Assembly (NCBI GenBank): GCA_936914905.1
Contig: CAKZGI010000091.1
Location: 1-37,055, forward strand
Source of the DNA: an uncultured Trichormus sp.
GTDB lineage: Bacteria > Cyanobacteriota > Cyanobacteriia > Cyanobacteriales > Nostocaceae
Direction of reading: 5' to 3'
Length of the DNA: 37,055 nt
The notes under the pieces are model-generated. The model was not told the DNA's origin. It made no database searches and saw nothing but the letters and a program-made list of their open reading frames with translations. Made by a program: the position numbers and the translations under genes. Below, in pieces: positions 1-9,243 of this stretch (position 1 is its first letter; every line of letters begins with the position of its first letter).

Positions 1-2
1 TC

Positions 3-146
3 TGGTGTATAGATATTATTGGCACTCTTACACCTTATTTAATCCACTTTCCTTATGATAATGAGACTCAAATTCTCTAGGTTGCTGATACAGAAAACTA
101 TACCTTGCGACAAATTGACTTGCTGCTGGTAAATTTTTACCAATAA
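3..146 (+). pseudogene. C-terminal fragment of an unknown gene, cut by the window edge
   Basis: Reading from base 3 gives a protein-like frame (ending ...RQIDLLLVNFYQ, stop at 144-146) interrupted by one TAG at 78-80, where the flanking residues read NETQIL-stop-VADTENY. A CAG to TAG change would explain it. I do not recognise the family. The composition looks coding rather than random, and the tract matches the decay seen just downstream. It may instead be chance reading of non-coding DNA. Confidence 0.25.
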
Positions 147-278
147 TTTTTACCAATAGGTTTCAATAAACATTAATATAATGGGGAAAATATGAATAGA
201 AAGTATTTTTCCTAAAATTGTGATGATGGCATTTTATCTTTACAGAAAGATATTTTTAGAATAAATAGATTTAGAGAG

Positions 279-721
279 TTGCTACTTCGAGAAATTAGAG
301 AAAAATTAATGCAGCGAATTTGCAATAATCAACAACCGTCTCAGCGAGCAATAATCAAATCATTCGAACATATGGAAATATCGGAAGAAATGATAGAAAT
401 AAGTAGCATTAAATTTGAGTTCTTCAAAGATTGTTTGTTACTCAGGATAGGTAAAACTGGCAGAAAGGAAAACTGAAATTTCAAATATCTAGATCACCTC
501 AAGGCAAACATGCTGATGACGTGTATATGGAATTCTATCCTGATGACTTAGATGAACTATTACCATTGGAAAATTTAGGACACATTTCTAAAAATACGAA
601 TTACTCTGAATTATATATATTAGACGTCTTGCAAAATCGTTTCTTTGGTATGATAGAGAGTTTTAAATTTTATGTATTTTTGGTATTCTTTGCGCTCGCT
701 AATTCAAACATAACCGTGTAA
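279..721 (+). pseudogene. degraded hypothetical gene (two frames)
   Basis: Two adjacent plus-strand frames look like one former gene. The first (279-476) is hydrophilic and rich in Glu/Lys/Ile, with LMQRICNNQQPSQRAIIKSF. It stops at 474-476, and the next frame picks up with GKLKFQISRSPQGKHADD and then YMEFYPDDLDELLPLENLG. A single frameshift around 460-490 would join them. The tail after about 640 (FKFYVFLVFFALANSNITV) looks like non-native read-through. No family was recognised and no ribosome-binding site is evident. Function is unknown; confidence that this was once coding is modest. Confidence 0.3.
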
Positions 722-885
722 CTCTAACTTTTGGCTAGAACAAAGATAACGCGCTATTCTAGCATAGAATTAATTCTGCAAGAGGTCTACTGTTGATCAT
801 GGCTGCGGTGTTAACCTTATGGTAACTGGCGAACTGGAAGGGCTCAACATCAACATTGGAGGCATTTTTTAAAAAATTACAAAGT

Positions 886-1255
886 TTAAAAGAAGCTCAA
901 AAAAGAAGCTCAAAGAGGACAACTGGCAGGAAAGATAAGTACAGTCATTGATTTAATGACCAGATTATCTGTTGAGATTTGGTTTGAAGAAAATCGGAAG
1001 CGGATGAATTTTCTCTGGCCTTTGATGAAATCTCATTAGAAATGATGTATCGTCGTCTTTATCATTTTACGATGGCTCATCAAAAAGGTGAGGCAACAGA
1101 AGAAAGTTAAGTATTTTGCTGATACCCAAAATCGATATTTAGGTATTATCAAACAAGAGCGGAAACCAAATGTTAGGTTAATTATTGGTCCCTTTCCTGA
1201 TCTTCAACGAGGTCCTGACCAGTTCTTTGTCCATATTTCTCCAAAAGCCTCTTGA
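886..1255 (+). pseudogene. degraded hypothetical gene with at least two frameshifts
   Basis: Protein-like stretches continue one another across frames. VIDLMTRLSVEIWFEEN (about 946-1000) is followed in a second frame by EFSLAFDEISLEMMYRRLY and FTMAHQKGEATEE (about 1003-1107). A third frame then reads KYFADTQNRYLGIIKQE and GPFPDLQRGPDQFFVH, ending at TGA 1253-1255. At least two single-base indels (near 1000 and 1108) are needed to restore one product. The upstream part (780-885) is too degraded to read. No family was recognised. It is clearly not expressed as one polypeptide in its current form. Confidence 0.4.
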
Positions 1256-1296
1256 CAAAAGACTTTCAGGCTTAACTTGTCACCAATGCTCCTAAA

Positions 1297-1315
1297 TCCT
1301 CCTTTTTAAGGAGGA
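1297..1315. other. short perfect hairpin downstream of nanE
   Basis: TCCTCCTT-TTT-AAGGAGGA forms an 8-bp perfect stem with a 3-base loop, 50 bases beyond the nanE stop codon. On the minus strand no long T-run follows, so it is at best a weak terminator for nanE. It may equally be a remnant of a dispersed palindrome. Confidence 0.35.
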
Positions 1316-1365
1316 CTTTGAGGAATATCGCTACAAAACTAGGCTTTACAAATATCTCCTAATGT

Positions 1366-2055
1366 TCAGATTTTCGGTTGTTTGTAAAAATTGGCAATGT
1401 TATTATTATAAGCTTGGACTAATAAATCAATGCCAGTAATTGCAGTCCCAACTACCACAGCATCAGTACCTAATTCTAAGGCTTTTATTGCCATTTCTGG
1501 TGAAGAAATACCACCTTCACAAATTACAAAAATCTTTAAATTTCCTATTATCTGAGTTAGCAATTCCCAACCAGGAGGTGCAAAACTTTTAGTTTCCGAA
1601 GTGTAGCCAAAAAGAGTTGTTCCAACAATATCTACACCAGCTTCTACGGCTAATTTTGCTGCTTCATAAGTATCTACATCTGCCATTACCGGCTTACCTA
1701 ATTGCTGATGAATATTATTAATAACATCTGGCAATTTTTCATCACCAGGACGATTTCTAGTAGTCCCATCTATAGCAATAATATCTGCTCCTGCTTCAGC
1801 AACTGCGACAGCATGATGGAACTGTGGGGTAATGTAGACATGTGAACCTGTTATTACTTGTTTCCAAAGTCCAATTATTGGTACTTGTACTTTTGCTCTC
1901 ACAGCCTTAATATGATTTGGGGTATTAATTCGCACGGCTACTGCACCATTATTCACAGCAGCTTGTGCCATTGCAGCTATGATATAAGGATCATCCAAAG
2001 GTGAACTTACAGGTGCTTGACAGGAAACAATTAACCCTTTGGGTAAATGCGTCAT
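1366..2055 (-). CDS. nanE: N-acetylmannosamine-6-phosphate 2-epimerase (NanE family)
   Basis: A TIM-barrel epimerase interconverting ManNAc-6-P and GlcNAc-6-P, a step of sialic-acid/amino-sugar catabolism; cytoplasmic. The 229-residue length is normal for NanE. The family signatures are all present: the N-terminal strand with VSCQAP (residues 10-15), VRIN around Arg42, IIGLWK ending at Lys65, DGTTRNRP (96-103), ADVDTYEAA, CEGGI with Glu180, and the phosphate-binding VVGTAIT (201-207). Lys65 and Glu180 fit the catalytic Lys/Glu pair known in the family. The ATG start gives the full first strand. No nanA, nanK or transporter is nearby, so the gene appears to be an orphan here. It may serve recycling of cell-wall or exopolysaccharide amino sugars (inference). 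The next gene upstream on the same strand is a histidine kinase 110 bases away, which is probably unrelated. Confidence 0.9.
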   Translation of the reverse strand: MTHLPKGLIVSCQAPVSSPLDDPYIIAAMAQAAVNNGAVAVRINTPNHIKAVRAKVQVPIIGLWKQVITGSHVYITPQFHHAVAVAEAGADIIAIDGTTRNRPGDEKLPDVINNIHQQLGKPVMADVDTYEAAKLAVEAGVDIVGTTLFGYTSETKSFAPPGWELLTQIIGNLKIFVICEGGISSPEMAIKALELGTDAVVVGTAITGIDLLVQAYNNNIANFYKQPKI

Positions 2056-2165
2056 TTTTTAAAATCTAACTAATTTTTAAGGTTTTAAGTTTACCACTTA
2101 TAAAAGTAACAATTTTTTTTAGGTAAGTCTAAATTCTCGATAACATAACTTAATTACGAATTACT

Positions 2166-4094
2166 TTAATTGATCTTTAATTGATTAGGTATCCAAACAG
2201 TAAAAATAGAACCTATGCCTACGGTGGATTCTACTTCAATTCGACCTCGATGTAATTCTACAAGTTGTTTGGTTAAAGCTAAACCAACTCCTGTACCTTC
2301 GTAGCGACGACGATAGGGTGTGTCAAGTTGTTGAAATTTCTCAAACAAAAGAGGTAATTGTTCTTCTGGAATACCAATACCGGTATCTTCTACTTGAAAA
2401 ACAGCGGTTTCATCTTCTACCCACAAACGTAAGGTGACATTACCATCTTCGGGAGTGAATTTGATCGCATTTGTTAACAAATTCCATAGAATTTGTTCTA
2501 CTCTTGTAGAATCGCCAGTAAAGATATCATGTGTGGGATCAATTTGCAAATCTAGTTTAAGTGTTACTTTTTCGCTTCTGGCTTTTTCTAAGAGAGAATC
2601 TAAAGTATTTTGTGCTGATTTAACTAAAGAAAATTCGGAAATATTTAATACTGTCCTACCAGCTTCAACTTGTGATAAATCCAGAATGTCATTAATCATT
2701 TCTAATAAATGTTCTCCACTGTCATGGATGGTTTGTAAATAATCCCGTTGTCGTTTGCTTAATTCGCCTAAAGGCCAACGCAATAATGTTGAAGACATCC
2801 CAATTACATAGGTTAAAGGAGTTAATAATTCATGGCTGATAGTAGCAAGGAATTCACTTCGGAGACGATTAGCTGCTTCCGCTGCTAGTAAGGCTTCTCG
2901 CAGGGCCATTGTGCGTTCAATAACTCGTTGTTCTAGGGTTTGTTTTTGTTTAGTGAGAGATGCCATTAACTCTGTTTGATGAATTGCGCTCGCTAACTGT
3001 TTAGCAACTGAAGTTAGCAAACTTTTTTCACTTTCAGTCCATTCACGAGGAGCATCACATTGATGAGCAATTAATAATCCCCACAGTTTTTCTTCGAAAA
3101 TTATCGGTGCTACTAATTTCGCCTGAACTTTACTTCTTCTTAAGAAATTCAATAAACATTCTTCCAAAGGATATGTTTTTTCTACATCATTCACAGCTAA
3201 AATAAAACCTTGACGGTATTTCTCCCAACAGAAGGAAGTTCGCATCAAACAACTTTCTTCTTGATAATTTAATACTGAGGGTATATCATCTGTGATCAGA
3301 GCCTCATAAACTATACAACCCTGGTAATTTTGATAATTTTGTGGTAAATGTTGAGAGTTAGGTAAATATTGGTCATTGAATGATGAGTATTGACTCTTAA
3401 CTTGAGCCGATGCAAATTTATAAATTACTAATCTATCTAATTCCAGGAACTCGCGTATTTGGGTAATTGCCGTTTTCATGATAACTGGCAAATCCAAACT
3501 TTTACGGATTTGGGTTGTTACTTCATTTAACAGTCGTTCTTGGGCAATTTGCTTATTTAGAGAGTCTTCTACTGCTTGACAACTATAGGCTTCAGCAGGA
3601 ATCTTCTTTGAAGACACTGTTACCTCATTACTAATAACGGGTAGCAGATGTTCTAATAATAACAGAGTGAATTTACTTTGCAGTGTAGCATCATTAGGGG
3701 CGATAACTTGTTGATATCGAGCGATGTTTTGATAAATGTAAGAATTGCACTCAAACAAATTTATGACTTCTGAGATAAAAGAAGCGATCGCATCTGAATT
3801 AAATGTCAAACTAGTATTTATCGAGGGATTTTCTGGCTTTTCTAGTCCCCTCGTCTCCTGTTCCCCTGCTTCTATATTTCCCAACAGCAGCGCACTAAAT
3901 TGTTCAGAAATTACCAGCGTAAACCGTTGCCTTTCCCACTCAACAGGAATGGGTATTCGTAGCAACACAGCTTCTGTTAGCATCAAAGCGGCGCTACCCA
4001 CTGCTTGAGCCATCTGCTGCAACAATTCCCCAAGCCGATTAAATATACTCAGAGGCAAGGTTCGAGAAAAGCTCAAATCGGGAGAACTAAGCAT
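2166..4094 (-). CDS. GAF-domain sensor histidine kinase (phytochrome/CBCR-like GAF)
   Basis: A soluble two-component sensor kinase. With the start at MLSSPDLSF (ATG at 4092-4094) it has 642 residues; an in-frame extension to 4160 adds 22 unlikely hydrophobic residues. Order of parts: an unassigned N-terminal region (about 1-180), one GAF domain (about 188-375), a coiled-coil linker (EQRVIERTMALREALLAAEAA), then HisKA with phospho-acceptor His421 in SHELLTPLT, and HATPase_c with the N box (NLLTNAIKF), G1 (VEDTGIGIP) and G2 (GTGVGLAL). The GAF has the cyanobacteriochrome-type core: DRLVIYKF early and LWGLLIAHQC late. At the usual bilin-attachment position it has Cys313 followed by Leu instead of His. 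There are no transmembrane segments and no receiver domain, and no cognate regulator is adjacent. It is divergent from cobN with about 150 bases between the starts. The signal is unknown. Bilin binding is possible but not shown by sequence alone. Confidence 0.85.
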   Translation of the reverse strand: MLSSPDLSFSRTLPLSIFNRLGELLQQMAQAVGSAALMLTEAVLLRIPIPVEWERQRFTLVISEQFSALLLGNIEAGEQETRGLEKPENPSINTSLTFNSDAIASFISEVINLFECNSYIYQNIARYQQVIAPNDATLQSKFTLLLLEHLLPVISNEVTVSSKKIPAEAYSCQAVEDSLNKQIAQERLLNEVTTQIRKSLDLPVIMKTAITQIREFLELDRLVIYKFASAQVKSQYSSFNDQYLPNSQHLPQNYQNYQGCIVYEALITDDIPSVLNYQEESCLMRTSFCWEKYRQGFILAVNDVEKTYPLEECLLNFLRRSKVQAKLVAPIIFEEKLWGLLIAHQCDAPREWTESEKSLLTSVAKQLASAIHQTELMASLTKQKQTLEQRVIERTMALREALLAAEAANRLRSEFLATISHELLTPLTYVIGMSSTLLRWPLGELSKRQRDYLQTIHDSGEHLLEMINDILDLSQVEAGRTVLNISEFSLVKSAQNTLDSLLEKARSEKVTLKLDLQIDPTHDIFTGDSTRVEQILWNLLTNAIKFTPEDGNVTLRLWVEDETAVFQVEDTGIGIPEEQLPLLFEKFQQLDTPYRRRYEGTGVGLALTKQLVELHRGRIEVESTVGIGSIFTVWIPNQLKIN

Positions 4095-4243
4095 TTTCAA
4101 AATAAAAGTGAAATGGGCTAAATGCCTAAATAGAAACAAGGACTCCAGACACAGGAACACGGTAAATTTTAAAAACCAATTTCCTGTTTTCTAGTTTTGG
4201 GAATTGTGTACCTACCAACAATTTAAGGACGTAATAGAAGATT

Positions 4244-7200
4244 ATGCATCGTATAAATGCCACACCAGGTGAATGGAATCAGTCAGAAGGTTTACTTTTT
4301 CTAGAACAAACTCCAGCCCCTTTTGTGTTTATTACTGCGGCTGACACCGACGTTCAAACCCTAGCAGCAGCAGTCCCAAAATTACCTACACAATTTCCTG
4401 CCCTCAGAGTTGCCAACCTGTTGCAATTACAGCAACAAATAAGTATAGATACTTATGGTGAACAAGTTTTAGAACTTGCCCAAGTCATTGTGCTGCGTCT
4501 CTTAGGAGGATGTTCCTATTGGGCTTATGGTTTAGAAGTCGTGCAGGAGATTGTACAACGTCAGGGTACAACGTTAATTGTAATGCCAGGTGACGACGCT
4601 CTTGATCCCGATTTAATTTCTCATTCCACTATTTCCATAGAAATTGTTAATCAAGTGTGGCAATACCTTAAAGAAGGTGGTATTGAAAACTTCCTCAATG
4701 CCCTCCAATTTATTGCTGATAAATGCTTTGATACTAAATTTAATCCTCCACTACCACAGACTATTCCCCGTGTGGGCTTGTATGAAGGACTGGGGACTGA
4801 CTGGGGACTGGGGACTGTGGAAACTAGGAGTAAAGGAGAAATTTCTTCCATTCCCAATCAGCAATTACCCATTCCCAATCAGCAATTACCCAAAGTTGGT
4901 ATCTTATTTTATCGCGCTCATTATTTAGCGGGAAATACCAAGGTAATTGATGCTTTATGTAGTGCTTTGGTACAAAGAAACTTACAGCCTGTGGCAGTAT
5001 TTGTTTCTTCCTTGCGTGAACCTGGTGTTTGTGAAGGATTATATGAGTTATTTCAACCTCAAGATTCTGAGTATATTGATTTGTTATTGAATACTACCAG
5101 TTTTTCCTTAGCGCAGTTAGAAACGGAAACACCTGAAATTGAACTTTGGCAAAAATTAGATGTACCAGTTTTCCAGGTAATTCTGAGTGGTGGTTTTCGA
5201 GAACAATGGGATGTAGGGTTACAAGGTTTGACTCCCCGTGATATGGCCATGAATGTGGCATTACCAGAAGTAGACGGGCGAATTATTACCCGTGCTGTTT
5301 CCTTTAAAACTTTACAAACTCGGAATCATGATTTAGAAACCGATGTGATTGTTTATGAACCAGTGAGCGATCGCATTGAATTTGTCGCTCAACTAGCAGC
5401 TAACTGGGTAAAACTCCGCCAAAAACCACCCCAGCAACGGCGCATAGGCTTAATTTTAGCCAATTATCCCAACACCAATGGACGTTTAGCTAATGGTGTC
5501 GGTTTAGATACTCCCGCCAGTTGTGTGGAAATCCTCAAAGCTTTAAAATTAGCCAGCTATGAAGTAGAGAATATCCCCGCAGACGGTGATGAACTAATTC
5601 AACGTTTAACATCTGGTGTGACAAATGATCCAGAAGGAAGAGACTGGAAACCACTACAGCAAAGTCTTTCTATGGAGGAATATCAAGAATATTTTTCTAC
5701 CTTACCCGAAACTGTACAACAAGGAATTACTAAACGTTGGGGACTGGGAAATAGCCAATCACCCATTCCCATTTCAGGAATTAAATTTGGTAATGTCTTT
5801 GTAGGTATTCAACCTTCTAGGGGTTATGATATTGACCCAAGTTTCAATCATCACGCACCAGATTTAGAACCAACCCATGATTATTTAGCTTTTTATTATT
5901 GGGTAAGAGAAAGCTTTGGTAGTGATGCCATCATTCATGTTGGTAAACATGGAAATTTAGAATGGCTTCCGGGTAAAAGTGTAGCTTTATCTGATACCTG
6001 CTATCCAGAAGTAGCATTTGGGGCAATGCCTCATTTATATCCATTTATAGTCAATGACCCCGGAGAAGGTTCACAGGCTAAAAGACGCGCCCAAGCGGTA
6101 ATTATTGATCATCTTACACCCCCCATGACCAGGGCTGATTTATATGGGGCATTGCAACAAGTAGAAAATTTAATTGATGAATATTACGAAGCCGAAAGTT
6201 TAGATCCTAATAGAATGCCGGCAATCCGCAATCGCATTCAAGAATTAGTCATCAAGGAAAATCTCTACAAAGACTTAGGCATCACCGAAGAAAAAGACAT
6301 TATCAACTTTGAAACCTTAATTTTAAACTCCCTCGACGGCTATCTGTGTGAACTCAAAGAAGCCCAAATCCGCGACGGACTACACATATTTGGACAAACC
6401 CCCCAAGGAACGCAACTGCGAGATTTAATAGTAGCGATCGCTCGCGTCCCGAACCGTCATTCTATCGGCATTACCCGTGCGCTCGCTCAAGAATGGTGCT
6501 TAGACATAGACCCCCTCACAACAGACCTTAGCACCCCTTTCACCCCTTCTCAAACCCTCTCTGCGCCGCTGCATCTCTCCATAAGATTAGAATCTTGCCG
6601 TACACACGGCGACATCGTAGAACTCCTAGAAGAACAAGCGGCCGATTTAGTTGAACAAATCATCAATTCCCAGTCCACAATCCCCAGTCCCCAGTCCCCA
6701 GTTCTTAACTGGATCACCTTAAAACTCCTTCCCGCACTAGAAAAAACAAAAGAAGAAATCACCAACCTCTTACGAGGATTGGACGGTAAATACGTCCCCA
6801 GCGCTGCATCCGGCGCACCCACACGCGGCCATCCTGAAGTTCTCCCGACCGGCAAAAACTTTTATGCTGTTGATATTCGCGCCATACCCACAGAAACTGC
6901 CTGGGACATTGGCAGAAAAGCCGCAGAAACCCTAATTGAAACCTATACCCAAAAACATGGAGAATATCCCAAAACCCTGGGATTATCCGTTTGGGGGACT
7001 GCTACCATGCGGACTGGGGGTGATGATATCGCCGAAGCCTTAGCTTTACTTGGTGTACGACCTATGTGGGATGGTGCAGCACGGCGAGTAGTGGATTTTG
7101 AAATCTTGCCCGTATCTATTTTGGGTCGTCCCCGTGTTGATGTTACCTTAAGAATTTCGGGATTTTTCCGGGATGCTTTCCCCAACTTAATAGATTTATT

Positions 7201-8113
7201 TTCCCAGGCAGTCGCTGCAGTTGCTAACTTAGATGAACCAGCAGAAAACAACCCTCTAGCAGTTGCAGTACAAAAAGAAACCGAATTATGGACTGACCAA
7301 GGTTTATCTTTAGAAACAGCAAAAGAGCGATCTCTATATCGTGTTTTTGGTTCTCAACCAGGCGCTTACGGTGCCGGACTCCAAGGTTTGATCGCTTCTC
7401 AAAACTGGCAGACAGACCAAGATTTAGCCCAAGCTTACATCAATTCGAGTAGTTACGCCTATTCTTCAAAACAGGGAACCGGGAACAGGGAACAGGGAAC
7501 AGAAAGCAATAATACTGTCACCTCTCACCTATCACCTGTCACCTCTCCCGAAGTTTTCCAGCAACGGTTGAAGGAAATGCAAATTGTCCTGCAAAATCAA
7601 GACAACCGTGAACATGACATTCTTGATTCTGACGACTATTATCAATTTCAGGGTGGTTTAACAGCAGCGGTCCGTTCTCTCCAAGGAAAAAATCCCGAAA
7701 CCTATTTTGGCGATAACTCCAACACATCCCAGCCCAAAGTCCGCTACCTGAAAGAAGAAATTACCAGGGTCTACCGTTCTCGTGTAGTTAATCCCAAATG
7801 GATAGCGGGAGTGATGCGTCACGGTTACAAGGGTGCATTTGAAATGGCTGCAACGGTAGATTTTTTATTCGCCTACGATGCTACCGCCCAATGTGTAGAA
7901 GACCATATTTATCAGGGTGTTGTCCAAGCTTATTTAGAAGAGCCTGTTGTTTGCGAATTCATCCAAGCCAAGAACCCCTGGGCGCTACGTGATATAGCCG
8001 AAAGACTCCTAGAAGCCCATCAAAGAGGATTATGGCAAGATGTCAATTCAAAGACACTGGACAATCTACGCAACCTAGTCCATCAAGCAGAAGCAGCAAT
8101 CGAAGAACAATAA
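4244..8113 (+). CDS. cobN: CobN-type cobaltochelatase large subunit
   Basis: A member of the CobN/magnesium-chelatase H superfamily, 1289 residues. By family knowledge it binds the corrin ring and inserts cobalt with an AAA+ ATPase partner in cobalamin synthesis. The N-terminus (GEWNQSEGLLFLEQTPAPFVF) and overall pattern resemble cyanobacterial CobN more than ChlH. Conserved blocks include PTHDYLAFYYWVRESFGSDA and HVGKHGNLEWLPGK (about 545-578), GGDDIAEALALLGVRPMWDG (about 925-944), the RPRVDVTLRISGFFRD region, GAYGAGLQG, and the C-terminal NPKWIAGVMRHGYKGAFEMAA. Three to four short low-complexity inserts are read in frame: about 182-215, 499-510, 806-820 and 1075-1102. They are encoded by intergenic-type tandem repeats. 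No partner ATPase subunit lies in the window; cyanobacterial CobN is often assumed to share ChlI/ChlD (inference). The start ATG is preceded by only a weak purine tract. Confidence 0.88.
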   Translation: MHRINATPGEWNQSEGLLFLEQTPAPFVFITAADTDVQTLAAAVPKLPTQFPALRVANLLQLQQQISIDTYGEQVLELAQVIVLRLLGGCSYWAYGLEVVQEIVQRQGTTLIVMPGDDALDPDLISHSTISIEIVNQVWQYLKEGGIENFLNALQFIADKCFDTKFNPPLPQTIPRVGLYEGLGTDWGLGTVETRSKGEISSIPNQQLPIPNQQLPKVGILFYRAHYLAGNTKVIDALCSALVQRNLQPVAVFVSSLREPGVCEGLYELFQPQDSEYIDLLLNTTSFSLAQLETETPEIELWQKLDVPVFQVILSGGFREQWDVGLQGLTPRDMAMNVALPEVDGRIITRAVSFKTLQTRNHDLETDVIVYEPVSDRIEFVAQLAANWVKLRQKPPQQRRIGLILANYPNTNGRLANGVGLDTPASCVEILKALKLASYEVENIPADGDELIQRLTSGVTNDPEGRDWKPLQQSLSMEEYQEYFSTLPETVQQGITKRWGLGNSQSPIPISGIKFGNVFVGIQPSRGYDIDPSFNHHAPDLEPTHDYLAFYYWVRESFGSDAIIHVGKHGNLEWLPGKSVALSDTCYPEVAFGAMPHLYPFIVNDPGEGSQAKRRAQAVIIDHLTPPMTRADLYGALQQVENLIDEYYEAESLDPNRMPAIRNRIQELVIKENLYKDLGITEEKDIINFETLILNSLDGYLCELKEAQIRDGLHIFGQTPQGTQLRDLIVAIARVPNRHSIGITRALAQEWCLDIDPLTTDLSTPFTPSQTLSAPLHLSIRLESCRTHGDIVELLEEQAADLVEQIINSQSTIPSPQSPVLNWITLKLLPALEKTKEEITNLLRGLDGKYVPSAASGAPTRGHPEVLPTGKNFYAVDIRAIPTETAWDIGRKAAETLIETYTQKHGEYPKTLGLSVWGTATMRTGGDDIAEALALLGVRPMWDGAARRVVDFEILPVSILGRPRVDVTLRISGFFRDAFPNLIDLFSQAVAAVANLDEPAENNPLAVAVQKETELWTDQGLSLETAKERSLYRVFGSQPGAYGAGLQGLIASQNWQTDQDLAQAYINSSSYAYSSKQGTGNREQGTESNNTVTSHLSPVTSPEVFQQRLKEMQIVLQNQDNREHDILDSDDYYQFQGGLTAAVRSLQGKNPETYFGDNSNTSQPKVRYLKEEITRVYRSRVVNPKWIAGVMRHGYKGAFEMAATVDFLFAYDATAQCVEDHIYQGVVQAYLEEPVVCEFIQAKNPWALRDIAERLLEAHQRGLWQDVNSKTLDNLRNLVHQAEAAIEEQ
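4790..4890 (+). repeat. short tandem repeats read in frame inside cobN (first site)
   Basis: The motif GGGACTG recurs (GGGGACTGACTGGGGACTGG and following). A tandem duplication follows: CCCAATCAGCAATTACC occurs twice at about 4854-4890, encoding IPNQQLP-IPNQQLP. Such GGGACT/CAATTACC strings are normal intergenic short tandem repeats in Nostocales. Here they lie inside an otherwise conserved open frame and are translated as DWGLGT and PNQQLP blocks. Confidence 0.75.
6664..6704 (+). repeat. CCCCAGT-type tandem repeat inside cobN (second site)
   Basis: Four near-copies of the heptamer CCCCAGT (the complement of the GGGACTG family) lie in frame and encode STIPSPQSPV. The flanking sequence on both sides is conserved CobN, so this looks like a repeat insertion or expansion tolerated in a surface loop. 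Confidence 0.7.
7470..7548 (+). repeat. GGGAACA and TCACCT tandem repeats inside cobN (third site)
   Basis: AACAGGG units (CAGGGAACCGGGAACAGGG and on) are followed by a TCACCTnTCACCT array. They encode KQGTGNREQGTE and TSHLSPVTSP. Both units are common between genes in Nostocales genomes; here they are translated without breaking the frame. Confidence 0.7.
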
Positions 8114-8207
8114 GTATAGGAGGAGTCAGGAGTTCTCGACTTTTGACCACACCCTAAATTAATTTCTTCCTTTGCGCGAAACTTTAAAATCTCTGTAAGA
8201 AAGAAAT

Positions 8208-9214
8208 ATGGAAAATCTTGCGTATTTGTACTTGGCTTATGCCCACGAAGATAGTCATATCACTCAATTAATCTCCTGGAATTCTTTCTTTTATAAAGCA
8301 CCAGTTCCAAACTGGAAACGTTCTTGCAGCAAAGCTTGCATGTATATGCAACCTCTAGCAGTCACCTTATCGATCTTGAGTGCTGTCAGTACCGTTTTAG
8401 CATTAGAAATAGGTAATCAAAAAAGTTCTGATTTATCAGTGAATATTGAAGTGAGCATTCTAGAACAGTTAGAATAAAAAATAGAACCTTGGCCAAAAAC
8501 TCCTGGAAGTAACTCAACCATCGCTACAACCACAACCACCACAACCACCAAAATCACCACTTTTAATCTAGTCACCACAAAAAGTAAAAGTCCTAAGTCC
8601 TAATTTCTTGGTCAAAGGTTCAGCATTTTACAAGCACGGTTACGAATCGCTGGCTTTTATTATGGGAATTCTACTGCCATATTTGGGCCAATTACCGAAG
8701 AAGCTGTCAAGCGATTCCAACAGCCTTATAAATTGAATATTGATGGTGTTGTTGGTTCAGCCACACTCGCCAAATTACCACCACTTAATCCAGATGGAGA
8801 ACAAACTTCCAAAAAAGCAATTAATCCAGATCAGTTGAGTTTAGGCGTCGCGGTGAAGCTGTCAGAATTTTGCAAGAACATTTAATCAAAGCCGGATATA
8901 TTAGACAAACAACCTAATGGCTACTATGGTTTTTATACAGCCGATGCTGTAAGTCGCTTTCAAAAAAATCACCGACTAGAAGCTAACAGGAATGCTAGGC
9001 CAACGCCAACTACCAGAGCTAAGTTACATAACTTAGTCAAAACTTCAACCAAAAGTGATTTTAGCGTTCTAGAAATTCAAAGACGATTGCAAGAAAAGGG
9101 TTTTTATAAAGGTCAAATCAACAGAGTAATGGCAGCAGATACCAAAAAGCCATCCAGTGATCGCAAGAATTTTATGGTATCAGCCTTACTGATATCAAAA
9201 ACGGTAATTTCTAG
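8208..9214 (+). pseudogene. decayed peptidoglycan-binding (cell-wall) protein gene, convergent with furA
   Basis: The first 89 residues remain open (MENLAYLYLAYAHEDS..., then a hydrophobic segment around MQPLAVTLSILSAVSTVLA that looks like a signal or membrane anchor) and stop at 8475-8477. Downstream, pieces of PG_binding_1 repeats appear in shifting frames. They are AVKRFQQPYKLNIDGVVGSA (about 8700), GEAVRILQEHLIKAGY (about 8850), FYTADAVSRFQKNHRLEA (about 8932) and VLEIQRRLQEKGFYKGQ (about 9070). A last stretch, EFYGISLTDIKNGNF, runs to TAG 9212-9214. Several frameshifts and stops separate them. The gene ends 29 bases from the furA stop and faces it, the same arrangement as alr1690/furA in Anabaena PCC 7120 as I recall. 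There the alr1690 read-through transcript is antisense to furA. The protein here is not made intact. Confidence 0.8.
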
Positions 9215-9243
9215 GGTCGCAGTTAGATTCCCCCACTTAAGTG

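Noticed and set aside
4644-4928. 94-codon frame inside cobN
   Set aside because: Out-of-frame reading of the repeat-rich cobN segment.
4244-8113. Assignment as magnesium chelatase ChlH
   Set aside because: The N-terminal region and overall block pattern resemble cyanobacterial CobN rather than ChlH, though both share the superfamily fold.
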